Of a stretch of DNA of 64,000 nt, positions 1-8,548 are shown in pieces. The stretch is from Geothermobacter hydrogeniphilus (GTDB lineage Bacteria; Desulfobacterota; Desulfuromonadia; Desulfuromonadales; Geothermobacteraceae). Both the position numbers and the translations under genes were made by a program. The DNA is taken from contig NZ_PPFX01000003.1 of NCBI RefSeq assembly GCF_002898515.1, positions 84,464 through 148,463 of the forward strand, written 5' to 3'. How positions within the stretch are numbered: position 1 is the stretch's first letter; every line of letters begins with the position of its first letter. The notes under the pieces were generated by a model. That model worked only from the letters and a program-made list of their open reading frames with translations. It was not told the origin of the DNA and did not search any database.

Positions 1-818
1 AGTTCCTCGAAGTCGAAACCCCACAGCGCCTGCCGGGCAATGCCCCGGAACTGCATATCGACGCCGAACCCTCCGGCCCCTGGTTTTTGCAGACCTCGCC
101 GGAACTCTGCATGAAACGTCTGCTGGCCGCCGGCTGTCCACGCCTGTTCCAGATCAGCCGCTGCTGGCGGCAGGGAGAGCGGGGACGCCGCCACCTGCCC
201 GAGTTCACTCTGCTGGAATGGTACCGGGGCGGTGCCGACTACCATGCCCTGATGGAGGACTGCCGGAAGCTGCTGAGTCATCTGGTCCCGGGTGGTCGAC
301 TGCAGTGGCAGGGACGGGAAATCGACCTGGCCTCCGAGTGGCAACGGCTCACCGTTGATGAGGCGTTTCAGCGTTATGCCGGCTGCAGCTGCCTGGAAGC
401 CCTGAAACAGGACCGTTTCGACCAACTGCTGGTGGAAACGGTCGAACCCTGCCTGGGCCTTGAGACGCCGACCCTGCTCTGCGACTATCCCCTCCCCCTC
501 GGCGCCCTGGCGCGACGCAAGCCGGACGATCCACGCTGGGCGGAACGTTTCGAGCTCTATGTCGCCGGCATCGAACTGGCCAATGGCTTTTCCGAACTCT
601 GCGACCCGGTCGAGCAGGTCCGGCGTTTCGCCGCGGAAGAAGAGGCGCGACGACTGGCCGGAAAACCGCCCTATCCGGTACCGACCCGGTTTCTGCGTGA
701 ACTCGGCCAGCTCAAATCGGCCGCCGGCATCGCCCTCGGCATCGACCGGCTGGTGATGCTGCTGACCAATCAGGAGGATATCGCCGAAGTGGTGGCGTTT
801 ACTCCCGAGGACCTGTAA
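1..818 (+). CDS. epmA: Elongation factor P--(R)-beta-lysine ligase EpmA (5' truncated by window edge)
   Basis: This protein ligates (R)-beta-lysine to a conserved lysine of elongation factor P, which helps ribosomes through proline stretches; it is a class II lysyl-tRNA-synthetase paralogue without anticodon-binding domain. The reading frame is open from the first full codon at position 3, so the N-terminus lies outside the window. Visible signatures are QTSPELCMKRLLAAGC, the class II motif 2 region with RRHLPEFTLLEWYR, ELANGFSEL, and motif 3 GIALGIDRLVMLL just before the stop. The short C-terminus right after motif 3 and the lack of an OB-fold favour EpmA over LysS. The efp and epmB partners are not in the visible part. 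A GAF-domain gene follows after 30 bases. Confidence 0.92.
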   Translation, partial: FLEVETPQRLPGNAPELHIDAEPSGPWFLQTSPELCMKRLLAAGCPRLFQISRCWRQGERGRRHLPEFTLLEWYRGGADYHALMEDCRKLLSHLVPGGRLQWQGREIDLASEWQRLTVDEAFQRYAGCSCLEALKQDRFDQLLVETVEPCLGLETPTLLCDYPLPLGALARRKPDDPRWAERFELYVAGIELANGFSELCDPVEQVRRFAAEEEARRLAGKPPYPVPTRFLRELGQLKSAAGIALGIDRLVMLLTNQEDIAEVVAFTPEDL

Positions 819-848
819 ACTGACCTGACCAACGTTCCTGGAGGCATC

Positions 849-1373
849 ATGAGTGATTATCCCGACTCAGTGAGCGAACTCTGTACCGAACTGCGACAGC
901 AACTGGCTGAGCGGGATGATCTCGACAGCTGTAGCGCGGTTGCCGTGGCCGCCCTCAGCCGACAGCTGCGGGTCGCCGAAGATGAGGTCGCCCTGTTTCT
1001 GCTCGATGAGCGCAAAACGGTGCTGCACTTTCTCTGGCCGAAAAGGTTCCGCCAGATAGGCTTTATCCCCTACTCTTCCCTCGACTCCCTGGCGGCGCGC
1101 ACCGCCCGTGAGGGTCGCGTCTTTCTCAACAACACCTTCGCCTCGGTCCATCACGCTTCCTTTTTCGAAAAAATCCGCCTCAAGGACGGCATTGCCGACC
1201 GCCCCAAGCCGATTCAGAAAATCATCAGCGTGCCGATGGTCGTTGCCGGCGAGATTCGCGGCGTCATCCAGATTTCGCGCAAGGGAGAAGAAGGTGACGA
1301 ACTCGCCGATTTCGATGATCAGGCGGCGAATGCCCTGGTGGAGTTGGCCGCGGTGATCGGCGAAGCACTCTGA
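849..1373 (+). CDS. GAF-domain protein
   Basis: A 174-residue soluble protein that is almost entirely one GAF domain, the small-molecule-binding fold used in signalling. The pattern SAVAVAALSRQL, then VALFLLDERKTVLHFLWP, then a central strand pair ending in ISVPMVVAGEIRGVIQISRK, fits the GAF core; the last segment (ISVPM...GVIQISRK) is the typical GAF strand where ligand contacts lie. There is no kinase, cyclase or DNA-binding domain attached, so its output partner is unknown. The start is supported by a GGAGG ribosome-binding site eight bases upstream. It lies 30 bases after epmA on the same strand, so co-transcription is possible, and converges with the YkgJ-type gene. Confidence 0.8.
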   Translation: MSDYPDSVSELCTELRQQLAERDDLDSCSAVAVAALSRQLRVAEDEVALFLLDERKTVLHFLWPKRFRQIGFIPYSSLDSLAARTAREGRVFLNNTFASVHHASFFEKIRLKDGIADRPKPIQKIISVPMVVAGEIRGVIQISRKGEEGDELADFDDQAANALVELAAVIGEAL

Positions 1374-1395
1374 TCCGTCATTGCACGCCGGCCGT

Positions 1396-1806
1396 TCAGG
1401 CCCGCTGTCGATAGGCACAATAGCCGGGACGGGGCCCGATACGGGGGTGGTTGCGGCAGGTGACGGGACGTTTTTCGTAGATGGTGCAGCGCCGCGTCCG
1501 TGGATGCAGGTAGATACAGTCGGCGTTGGCCCGCCGGGTCAGACTGAAGATCTCGCGTTTGTGATTGAAGTGTTCGATCACCCCGTCCCTGCGCAGCCGC
1601 TTTGCCAGCAGCTTGGCGGGAGTACCGACATCGAAGTCATCGATCAGCCCCATTCTCACCAGGTCGGCAACATCGACCTCGACCTCCAGACGGCAACAGC
1701 CGGCGCTGCAACTGTCACACAGGCGACCATGATATCTGACCCAGGTATCCGGGGTCTCCGGGCAGACCGGCCTGGTGGTTTTTTTCTGGCGATGTGCTTT
1801 TTTCAT
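1396..1806 (-). CDS. YkgJ-family cysteine-cluster protein
   Basis: A 136-residue protein with the YkgJ/UPF0153 cysteine signature: CDSCSAGCC near residue 30, then CIYLHPRTRRCTIYEKRP and VTCRNHP. The eight or so cysteines are thought to bind zinc or an iron-sulfur cluster; the biochemical role of the family is not established. An upstream in-frame extension to 1911 exists, but it would run through the terminator hairpin at 1889-1909, so I start at the ATG at 1806 (MKKAHRQ). No clear ribosome-binding site precedes that ATG, so the start is the weak point. The gene is separated from the next upstream minus-strand gene by that terminator and a palindromic repeat, so it probably has its own promoter. 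Confidence 0.8.
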   Translation of the reverse strand: MKKAHRQKKTTRPVCPETPDTWVRYHGRLCDSCSAGCCRLEVEVDVADLVRMGLIDDFDVGTPAKLLAKRLRRDGVIEHFNHKREIFSLTRRANADCIYLHPRTRRCTIYEKRPVTCRNHPRIGPRPGYCAYRQRA

Positions 1807-1880
1807 CGAGGAGAAAAGAGAACCTGAAGCAGTGAGGGGCAAGTCTGGCGGAGGCCTCGCAACGGTTGCGGACAGTAGCA

Positions 1881-1909
1881 GAAAAAAAGTCCCGCTGCAA
1901 GGGCGGGAC
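1881..1909 (-). terminator. Rho-independent terminator for minus-strand transcription
   Basis: Read on the minus strand there is a 7-bp GC-rich stem (GTCCCGC paired with GCGGGAC, 7-base loop) followed directly by seven T residues. It would end transcripts arriving from the secreted-protein gene that stops at 2114. Confidence 0.7.
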
Positions 1910-1912
1910 ATT

Positions 1913-2093
1913 AACCCAAATCCACCGGCAATTTCGGGATTCAGCTGTCGTTACGGCTGAATCTGCTTCGTTGCCTTCACCGATTCGGTGCTCAACGTAG
2001 CTCGGCTACGTTTCCGCCCGAATCGGCACGGCGCCTTGCATCTCCACCCATCCCGCCACCCTCGGTCCACAAAACCGCCGGTGGATTTGGGTT
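1913..2093. repeat. Palindromic repeat element D with 17-bp perfect terminal inverted repeats
   Basis: The ends are perfect inverted repeats: AACCCAAATCCACCGGC at 1913-1929 and its reverse complement at 2077-2093. Inside lie a second inverted repeat (GATTCAGC/GCTGAATC, about 1937-1963) and a central hairpin CGTAGC-TCG-GCTACG near 1997-2011. The segment GGCGCCTTGCATC is shared with the repeats at 14289, 16667 and 19832. It has the build of a MITE-like mobile palindrome and holds no gene. Confidence 0.75.
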
Positions 2094-2113
2094 CGAAGCA
2101 AACCGAATATTTT

Positions 2114-2650
2114 TCAGGAAGCTCCCTCTTCCCCGGGGGAGATCGTTCCGGCATCCGGCCTCGCCACCAAGCTCAGGGTGGCAAATCGCGTGTTGACCGA
2201 TGATCCGATCAGAACAACCCACATCCCCGGAAATCGCCATTTCTGCACCCGGTTGCTGATCTGACCGCCATCGGGGGGCTGCAGCAGTATTGACTCATCA
2301 TCCCCCTTGCCCAATACCGATCTGAGCCGCGAGACCAGATCCTCCACCAGGGCCGGAGAAAATTTGCCGACCACCTTGTAGATCCGATCGTCGACAAACC
2401 AGACCTGGAGCCTGATTTCAACATCATCGATCCAGAGATCGTCAATGATGCCGCAGTATTCTCCCTTCTGTCCCGGCCGGTCTTCAATCCGTGCAAAGGG
2501 CCGAACCGCACTCGCCTCATCGAAACTCATGCCGATCCGGTAACCGAACAGCGACAGATTGAACTGCGCCAACTCCTCGGCCGGGGCATGCTCCGGCAGC
2601 AACATCAGCACCAGACCCGCAACCAGCAGGCCACACAATTTTCTCTTCAT
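2114..2650 (-). CDS. Secreted hypothetical protein
   Basis: I do not recognise a family. The 178-residue protein starts MKRKLCGLLVAGLVLMLLP with a clear Sec signal peptide cleaved around APA-EE, so it is probably periplasmic. The mature part contains NLSLFGYRIGMSFDEA, a pattern seen in small periplasmic proteins that share a FG-x-x-F/IG-MS-x-x-E opening, then mixed strands and no catalytic motif that I can name. I place the start at 2650 because GGAGGGGG lies just before that ATG; the ATG four codons upstream has no site. It lies 45 bases after the PerM-type transporter gene and may share its transcript. The terminator at 1881-1909 ends the unit. Confidence 0.7.
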   Translation of the reverse strand: MKRKLCGLLVAGLVLMLLPEHAPAEELAQFNLSLFGYRIGMSFDEASAVRPFARIEDRPGQKGEYCGIIDDLWIDDVEIRLQVWFVDDRIYKVVGKFSPALVEDLVSRLRSVLGKGDDESILLQPPDGGQISNRVQKWRFPGMWVVLIGSSVNTRFATLSLVARPDAGTISPGEEGAS

Positions 2651-2695
2651 TTCCCCCTCCAAATATGGTCGGAAACAATCTTTTCCCGAACGGAA

Positions 2696-3820
2696 TCAAC
2701 CCGTCAGTTCGCTGTCCTGGCTGGCCAACGGCAGGGCAAACGTTCGGCGATAATAACGAATTTCGATGATGATGATTTTGATGATACTGGCGACCGGAAC
2801 CCCGATAATCATGCCGAGCACTCCGTAGAGCTTACCGCCCATGATGATGGCGATAATCACCCACAACGGATGCAGGTTGGAAACATGGGAGATGAGAATC
2901 GGAATAAGGATGAAGTTGTCTAGAATAACCTGCCCGATCAGCAGGTAGGTCGCCAGGATCCACCAGAACTGCCCCCCCATACCGAGATCGACCAGCGCGA
3001 TCAGGATCCCCGGGATCATGCCGACAATCGGCCCCAGGTAAGGAACCAGGTTGGTCACACCGGCGAACAGCCCCAGCAGGGGAGCGTAGCGAATATCGGT
3101 AAAGGAGAGGCCGAACCCGACCACGATTCCGACAATGGCCGCTTCGAGAATGCGACCGCGGACAAAATGGCTCAACTGGCGACTGATCAGGTAGGACAGG
3201 TCGTGAGCCATTTCGTAATAACGATTGGGTGCCAGGCCGACCGAAAAACGGATGATCTTCTGCCCGTCACGCAGAAAAAAGAAGGTAAACAGGGGCACCA
3301 GCAGCATCAGGCTGCCGAGTCGGAGAGCCGAACCAGTGGTGTGTGACAGCATTTCATTGAACAGGTGCTCGGCCAGAACCCGGCCGCGCCCCGGCAGGTC
3401 GAGCCCGGACACGAAGGGGAAATACTCGTTGAGACGCACCTCGAACTGATTGAGCAGTTCGATTCCGCGGGCCAGGTAACGCGGCAGATCGGTCCGCAAC
3501 GACCCCCACATCGCCAGCCAGTGCGGGCTCAGCCAGCGTCCGGCGAGATAGAGCAGGACCGCGGTCAGCAGGGAAACCAGGAAGATGCTGGCGGTCCGGT
3601 TGAACGGCCCGCGTTCAAAACGGCGCACCAAAGGTTCAAGCAGAAACGCCAGCACCAGCGACAACAATACCGGCAGAACAATGCCGGTGGTTGCAACATG
3701 CAGCAGTTCGGTAATCCGGGAAGCTGACGTGAACAGAGCCAGGCCGCTGGCGATGCTTGCCGTGAGGACAAGAAAAATCAACAGCAGCTGGGTACGGGTC
3801 AATGACAGTTGTTCCGGCAT
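2696..3820 (-). CDS. AI-2E family (PerM/UPF0118) membrane transporter
   Basis: A 374-residue integral membrane protein with the usual PerM layout: two N-terminal helices (about 12-35 and 40-62), a pair near 80-105, a long amphipathic stretch, then four C-terminal helices. The conserved C-terminal half is plain: LSFTDIRYAPLLGLFAGVTNLVPYLGP, then GQVILDNFILIPILIS and HPLWVIIAIIMGGKLYGVLGMIIGVPVA. Members export autoinducer-2 in some bacteria or act as Na+/H+ antiporters in others, so the substrate is open. The gene begins four bases after the stop of the cNMP-binding protein gene, so the two are co-transcribed and the regulator-like neighbour may sense the same signal. Confidence 0.9.
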   Translation of the reverse strand: MPEQLSLTRTQLLLIFLVLTASIASGLALFTSASRITELLHVATTGIVLPVLLSLVLAFLLEPLVRRFERGPFNRTASIFLVSLLTAVLLYLAGRWLSPHWLAMWGSLRTDLPRYLARGIELLNQFEVRLNEYFPFVSGLDLPGRGRVLAEHLFNEMLSHTTGSALRLGSLMLLVPLFTFFFLRDGQKIIRFSVGLAPNRYYEMAHDLSYLISRQLSHFVRGRILEAAIVGIVVGFGLSFTDIRYAPLLGLFAGVTNLVPYLGPIVGMIPGILIALVDLGMGGQFWWILATYLLIGQVILDNFILIPILISHVSNLHPLWVIIAIIMGGKLYGVLGMIIGVPVASIIKIIIIEIRYYRRTFALPLASQDSELTG

Positions 3821-3824
3821 GGCC

Positions 3825-4361
3825 TCATTCCTCTCCCGCCGGAGCGGTCGATCTGGCCTGCTGCAGTCGCATCAACTCCTGGCCTGCGGCGTGCAACCGC
3901 TCACTCATGACCCGGGTCAGGCCGAGCAGCAGCTTGTTGGCCATGGCCGGATTCTTCTGCACGGTTTCAAGCAGGTCGGCCCGAAACAGGCCCACCAGTT
4001 GCGCCTTCTCCAGCGTCCGGGCCGAAGCCACCCGCATCGCCGGCGACGCGAGGGTCGTCTCGCCGAAGAAATCCCCCGAGGCAAGGACGGCCAGTTCAAT
4101 CTCCCGGCCCTGATTGCTGCGGGAAGAAATCCGTACCCGGCCGGTACGCACAATGTAGAGTCCCGAACCCGGGTCCCCTTCGCTGAAGACCGTCTCACCG
4201 GCGTCATATTCCCGCACATGGACCAACGTTTCGAGACGTTTGAGTTCACGCTCGGTCATGTCACTGAACAGGGGCAGGGTACCGAGAAAATAGGCCAGTG
4301 ATTCTTCTTCAGGTTTCTGGCGAAAAATATTGCTCCAAAGCGGACTCACAAATCCCTCCAT
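3825..4361 (-). CDS. Cyclic-nucleotide-binding (CAP_ED) domain protein
   Basis: A 178-residue protein with a single cNMP-binding beta-barrel: the N-terminal FLGTLPLFSDMTERELKRL helix, VREYDAGETVFSEGDPGSGLYIV, GDFFGETTLAS in the phosphate-binding cassette position, and a C-terminal helix. The typical Arg of the phosphate-binding cassette (GExAL-x-x-x-PRxA) is partly kept as ASPAMRVASA. There is no helix-turn-helix after the domain, so it is not a CRP-type regulator; it likely modulates a partner protein. An in-frame extension to 4655 overlaps the next gene and has no domain content, so I use the ATG at 4361 (MEGFVSP). The stop is four bases from the start of the downstream PerM-type transporter. 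Confidence 0.82.
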   Translation of the reverse strand: MEGFVSPLWSNIFRQKPEEESLAYFLGTLPLFSDMTERELKRLETLVHVREYDAGETVFSEGDPGSGLYIVRTGRVRISSRSNQGREIELAVLASGDFFGETTLASPAMRVASARTLEKAQLVGLFRADLLETVQKNPAMANKLLLGLTRVMSERLHAAGQELMRLQQARSTAPAGEE

Positions 4362-4494
4362 ATCAATAACGACAACCTGGGGACTATAACAGGACTCCAA
4401 CCGGGGCGCACAGTAAAATCCCCGTTTCACATACCCAAGTACCGCAGAGGAGCCGGCCGGACAAGTGAGTACAGATCGTTGATTCAGGGCATCA

Positions 4495-5355
4495 TCAGGG
4501 AGCCAGCAGTTTGCGTATTTCCCTGGGGAAATCGACATTGACCCGGTAATCAACAAAATCGACCTTGACGACCTCTTTTCTGCCATCATGGCGAACAACC
4601 CGCTCCTGGCTTGCCGGCAGCCAGATATCGTCCACCAGTTCAAACCTGGTGGCAAAACGCGTGTCGACCCGGCCGTCCAGCGAAGTCAGCATGAACTCTT
4701 CCGGCAGCTGCCCGGCGGGTACTTCACGATAACGGACCTCCAGGCTCAGCACCTGACCGTCAACCAGGGTCAATTCAAGACGGGTTAAGATTTCTTGTTC
4801 GGGATTGACGTCGATCACCAGGCGGGTCACCTGCCGCTGGGGCAACCCCAGCCCATCGGCAAAAAACGCCCCCTTGAGATCAACCGGGGTCTTGAACTTG
4901 AGGGTCGTGGTCTGCAGTTTGACGCCGGCAAGGTCATTGTCGGCAACCCTGACCTCGGCCCTGGCGGCGAGAGCGGCCCGGTCGACGGAACGGCCGGCCG
5001 GCAGCAGAAAACTGTAGAGCTCCAGGGCGAAATCACGGGAAAAGCGTTGAACCATCTCCTGCATGTAGGGGAACACATTCGGCCCCTCGGCCCGAAAAAG
5101 ACTTTTACCGGTATTGCGCTGCCAGTACTTGCGAACCACCGGGGATTCGGGACGGGGGGCGTCAGCCGGCAGGTTGGCGGTCATACGCTCAATCATCCGG
5201 GCGATCTGATCGGTCTGAATGGTCACCTGGTAGTTTTCCAGGGCCGGCTGTTTTTTGGCATACGCCCGTGCGACCATTTCAACCGACTGCAGTTCATCAG
5301 CCAGGGAGGGCAGGGCAAGCAGCAATAAAACAGGCAACAGCAGCAGGCTTTTCAC
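4495..5355 (-). CDS. Secreted protein, possibly with a LolA/LolB-like fold
   Basis: A 286-residue exported protein with a GTG start: VKSLLLLPVLLLLALPSLADE is a Sec signal peptide cleaved after ALPSLA. The start at 5355 is fixed by a GAGGAGGT ribosome-binding site; the longer frame to 5406 has none. The mature protein has an N-terminal helix (VEMVARAYAKKQPALENYQVTIQ) followed by many amphipathic strands, as in periplasmic proteins of the outer-membrane lipoprotein carrier superfold (LolA, MucB/RseB N-domain). That assignment is by pattern only. It is divergent from uvrC and lies 133 bases before the cNMP-binding gene. Its likely promoter is at 5449-5476. Confidence 0.75.
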   Translation of the reverse strand: MKSLLLLPVLLLLALPSLADELQSVEMVARAYAKKQPALENYQVTIQTDQIARMIERMTANLPADAPRPESPVVRKYWQRNTGKSLFRAEGPNVFPYMQEMVQRFSRDFALELYSFLLPAGRSVDRAALAARAEVRVADNDLAGVKLQTTTLKFKTPVDLKGAFFADGLGLPQRQVTRLVIDVNPEQEILTRLELTLVDGQVLSLEVRYREVPAGQLPEEFMLTSLDGRVDTRFATRFELVDDIWLPASQERVVRHDGRKEVVKVDFVDYRVNVDFPREIRKLLAP

Positions 5356-5448
5356 CCGGAACCTCCTCAGGCAGAAGAAAAAACGACAACCCGCAACGGG
5401 CGGCATGCGACCCTGCAGATCACATTCGACCAGACTTGACTATTTGTT

Positions 5449-5476
5449 ATTATAACCGAACCGAAGCTGACAACAA
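5449..5476 (-). promoter_or_regulatory. Candidate σ70 promoter for the secreted-protein gene
   Basis: On the minus strand TTGTTG (5471-5476), 16-base spacer, and a perfect TATAAT (5449-5454), about 95 bases before the GTG start at 5355. The -35 box matches only three positions. Confidence 0.45.
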
Positions 5477-5501
5477 GCTGAAATCACGTCGTCGGATTCC
5501 C

Positions 5502-5530
5502 TTGACAGCATTCACCGGCACCGCTAACGT
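5502..5530 (+). promoter_or_regulatory. Candidate σ70 promoter for uvrC
   Basis: Perfect TTGACA at 5502-5507, 17-base spacer and TAACGT at 5525-5530, followed by a short leader to the uvrC ATG at 5559. The -10 box is weak, the -35 box ideal. Confidence 0.5.
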
Positions 5531-5558
5531 CGGCTAGAAACCAGCCGGATCGGAGCCC

Positions 5559-7412
5559 ATGACCGAAACTCCTCCCTTCAGTTTTGACGCCCGAAAATTC
5601 CCGACCACACCCGGCGTTTACCTGATGAAAGGAACCGACGACAAGGTCCTCTACGTCGGCAAGGCGATCAACCTGCGCAACCGCCTGCGCAGCTACTTCT
5701 CGACCACCGGTGACGGCAGGGCGCACATCCGTTTCCTGCTGTCCCGCATCCGGGACATCGAGGTGATTGTCACCGACACCGACAAGGAAGCCCTGATCCT
5801 GGAAAACACCCTGATCAAGAAATATCGTCCGCGCTACAACATCAACCTGCGTGACGACAAGACCTACGTCTCGCTGCGTATCGACCTGAGAGAAGAATTT
5901 CCGGGGCTGCAGATCACCCGCAAGGTGAAAAAAGACGGCGCCCGCTATTTTGGCCCCTATGCTTCCTCGGCCGCCGTACGTCAGACCCTGAAAGAGATTT
6001 ACCGGATTTTTCCCCTGCGCCACTACCCCCTGCAACGCTGCCGGAAACGTGGCCGACCCTGCCTGTTTCACCAGATCGGCCAGTGTTCGGCCCCCTGCCA
6101 CGGGCTGATCGACAAGGAGGCCTATCAGCGCCTGGTCGACGGCGTCATCGCCCTGCTGAGCGGCCGCGAGTCGGAGGTCATCGCCGAACTGAAACAACGC
6201 ATGCAGGTGGCGAGCACAGCCCTGCGCTTCGAAGAAGCGGCCCGCCTGCGGGACCAGATCCGGGCCATCGAGGCGACCGTGGAGAGACAGAAAGTGGTGT
6301 CAACCGCCGACCGCGACCAGGATGTTTTTGGTCTGCATCGCGACGGTGGAGAGGTGGAGGTCAGCATCCTCTTCATCCGCCGGGGGAAACTGACCGGGCA
6401 TCGCAGCTACAATCTCGAATGGCGCCTGGACGAGAATGAGCTGCTGGCATCCTTTCTCCAGGAGTTCTATCGTCGCGACCTACTGATCCCCGACCAGATT
6501 CTGCTCCCCTTTCTCCCCGAGACACATCAGGGCATCAGCGAATGGCTGCGGGAGATGCGCGGCCGGCGGGTTGAACTTCTGGCTCCTCAGCGTGGTGTCA
6601 ATCGCGAAATGGTGCTGATGGCCAACCGCAATGCGGAAGAAAGCCGGAGGGAGAGGGGGCGGCGCCACGAAAACCGGCTCCGGCTGCTGGAGACCCTGCA
6701 GCAACGGCTGCAACTGCGACATTTACCGCGCCGCATCGAATGTTTCGACATCTCCAACTTTCAGGGCCGTCAGTCAGTCGGCAGCATGGCGGTGATTATC
6801 GACGCTGAACCGGCCCCGCAACAGTACCGCCGTTTTCGCATCCGCACCATTATCGGCAGTGATGATTTTGCCTCCCTCGCCGAAGTTCTGCAACGGCGGC
6901 TGAGCCGGGGCCGCAAGGATGATGATCTGCCCGACTGTCTGTTGATCGATGGGGGCAAAGGGCAACTGGGAAGGGTCAGAGAGGTGGTCAGGACGCTCGG
7001 ACTGGAAGAGCGACTCGACCTGATCGGCATGGCCAAGAGCCGGGTCATGGCCAATGTCAGGGGCAAGGTGGTGGAACGCAGTGAAGAGCGTTTTTTTCGG
7101 CCCGGCCGGAAAAATCCGGTTATCCTGCGCCAGGGGTCGGCGGAACTTTTTCTGCTGCAGCGACTGCGGGACGAGGCACATCGCTTTGCCATTGAATATC
7201 ATCGCAAGCTGCGCGGTCGAGCGAGCCTCCATTCTCGCCTGGAGGAGATCCCCGGAATCGGTCCGGCGCGCCGCAAACTGCTGCTGAAGCACTTCGGCAG
7301 CCTGAAAAAAATTCGTTCTGCCGGGCTGGCTGAACTGGAAGCGGTCCCCGGCCTGCCGAAGGAACTGGCGGCACGCATCCTCAAGACCCTGCAAGAGCCC
7401 CGGGAACCCTGA
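5559..7412 (+). CDS. uvrC: Excinuclease ABC subunit C
   Basis: UvrC makes the two incisions on either side of a DNA lesion marked by UvrA-UvrB in nucleotide excision repair. The 617-residue protein is of normal length. The N-terminal GIY-YIG nuclease is present (TPGVYLMKGTDDKVLYVGKA, about residues 12-32, with the RNRLRSYF follow-on). A UvrB-binding UVR motif lies near 200-235 (LKQRMQVASTALRFEEAARLRDQI). The RNase-H-like second nuclease has IECFDISNFQG and later DCLLIDGGKGQL, which carry its Asp residues. The C-terminal helix-hairpin-helix pair reads LEEIPGIGPARRKLLLKHFGS and AVPGLPKELAARIL. CGGAG precedes the ATG. It converges end to end with the HAF-repeat gene (one base apart) without an obvious terminator. 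Confidence 0.97.
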   Translation: MTETPPFSFDARKFPTTPGVYLMKGTDDKVLYVGKAINLRNRLRSYFSTTGDGRAHIRFLLSRIRDIEVIVTDTDKEALILENTLIKKYRPRYNINLRDDKTYVSLRIDLREEFPGLQITRKVKKDGARYFGPYASSAAVRQTLKEIYRIFPLRHYPLQRCRKRGRPCLFHQIGQCSAPCHGLIDKEAYQRLVDGVIALLSGRESEVIAELKQRMQVASTALRFEEAARLRDQIRAIEATVERQKVVSTADRDQDVFGLHRDGGEVEVSILFIRRGKLTGHRSYNLEWRLDENELLASFLQEFYRRDLLIPDQILLPFLPETHQGISEWLREMRGRRVELLAPQRGVNREMVLMANRNAEESRRERGRRHENRLRLLETLQQRLQLRHLPRRIECFDISNFQGRQSVGSMAVIIDAEPAPQQYRRFRIRTIIGSDDFASLAEVLQRRLSRGRKDDDLPDCLLIDGGKGQLGRVREVVRTLGLEERLDLIGMAKSRVMANVRGKVVERSEERFFRPGRKNPVILRQGSAELFLLQRLRDEAHRFAIEYHRKLRGRASLHSRLEEIPGIGPARRKLLLKHFGSLKKIRSAGLAELEAVPGLPKELAARILKTLQEPREP

Positions 7413-8456
7413 TCAGGATGCCTTCGGGGTCGCCACCAGCGCCTGCCAACGTCCCTGAGAAGCCGGTCTCCAACCGACAAGCTGCCCCTGGTCATTGAGG
7501 CCGACAATCACGCTTCCCACACCGAGCAGCGGCTCCAGATCGTAAATCCGACCGTTCTGCCAGAGCACACTGTGTCGACGGCCATCAGCATCATGACTCC
7601 AACCGACCACCTGGCCGCGACTGTTGATCGCCAGCGCCTGGCTGAACCGCCCCCCCAGGGTTCCGAGATCCCGCATCCGGCCCTGATCCCAGAGAAAAGC
7701 GTGGCGACTCCCGTCCGCCAGTCGCGACACGCCAACCACCACACCGGAAGCGTTCAGTCCCTTGACCAGGGTTTCTCCTCCCCCCAGGTCGCCGAGCTCG
7801 AGATTTTGTCCGGAAGCCCGAAGCAGGTAGGATTTCCACTTCTCCCCGCTTTTCAGCGCGTAGGCCAACTGGCCGTTATCGGTTATTCCCCCGACCCGGC
7901 AGCGATTCGCCCGGGCAATGATCCGTGCCCGGTTCCCGTCGACAAGAACCAGCCGTTCATCACCACCCCCCGTGGTTACCGCCGCGATCTGCCCGAGCAG
8001 ATTGGTCCTGAGGGCACGCCCAAAAACAAAGGGCAGAGACAAGTCACGACCGGTTGCATCGAGATACATCGGTCGGGCCCGGTGGACCGGACCACGCCAA
8101 CCGAGGACCCGGCCGTCATCGGCGATGGTGGTCGGCCGGGCGGCACCGTCAAACTTCCTCAACAGCATACCGTCCCAGACGAAGACCCCCATCGGACGAC
8201 CCGAAACATGATAGCGACCGACAACCCGGCCATCCTGATTGATATCGAGAGCGAACAGATCGGATGCGCCATCGGCAAGAAACTCCAGCCGATAGGAACC
8301 CGGCGCGAAAAGCTCCGGGATGGCGGTCAGACGGGCGGCATCCGGAGCCGACGGCAAACCCGCCGCGGCGAATAGAAGCAGCAGGCTGAGAATAAGGCGC
8401 CTGAGGACCGGCCCGAAAAAAGACCGGCGGCCGGATGTTGCGGTGTGATCGTTCAT
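7413..8456 (-). CDS. Exported HAF-repeat protein
   Basis: A 347-residue protein with an N-terminal membrane segment (RLILSLLLLFAAAGLPSA, about 20-37) acting as signal peptide or anchor. The remainder is built of repeats of the HAF extracellular family: phrases such as ADGSRHAFLWDQGRMRDLGTLGG (the name-giving HAF and the DLGTLGG turn), ALAINSRGQVVGWS, DADGRRHSVLWQNGRIYDL and GLNDQGQLVGW recur with a period near 45 residues. Such repeats are expected to fold as beta-propeller blades on the cell surface or in the periplasm; no enzymatic role is known. GGGAGGGGG before the ATG supports the start. It lies 92 bases downstream of the SHOCT gene on the same strand. Confidence 0.8.
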   Translation of the reverse strand: MNDHTATSGRRSFFGPVLRRLILSLLLLFAAAGLPSAPDAARLTAIPELFAPGSYRLEFLADGASDLFALDINQDGRVVGRYHVSGRPMGVFVWDGMLLRKFDGAARPTTIADDGRVLGWRGPVHRARPMYLDATGRDLSLPFVFGRALRTNLLGQIAAVTTGGGDERLVLVDGNRARIIARANRCRVGGITDNGQLAYALKSGEKWKSYLLRASGQNLELGDLGGGETLVKGLNASGVVVGVSRLADGSRHAFLWDQGRMRDLGTLGGRFSQALAINSRGQVVGWSHDADGRRHSVLWQNGRIYDLEPLLGVGSVIVGLNDQGQLVGWRPASQGRWQALVATPKAS

Positions 8457-8548
8457 ATTCCCCCTCCCGCAGTCTCATCATCGTCGATGACGCTGCGGAC
8501 AAGCCGGCTACGCCGTCCTGTTCTTTTCGACCTCCTGAACGAGAAAGT

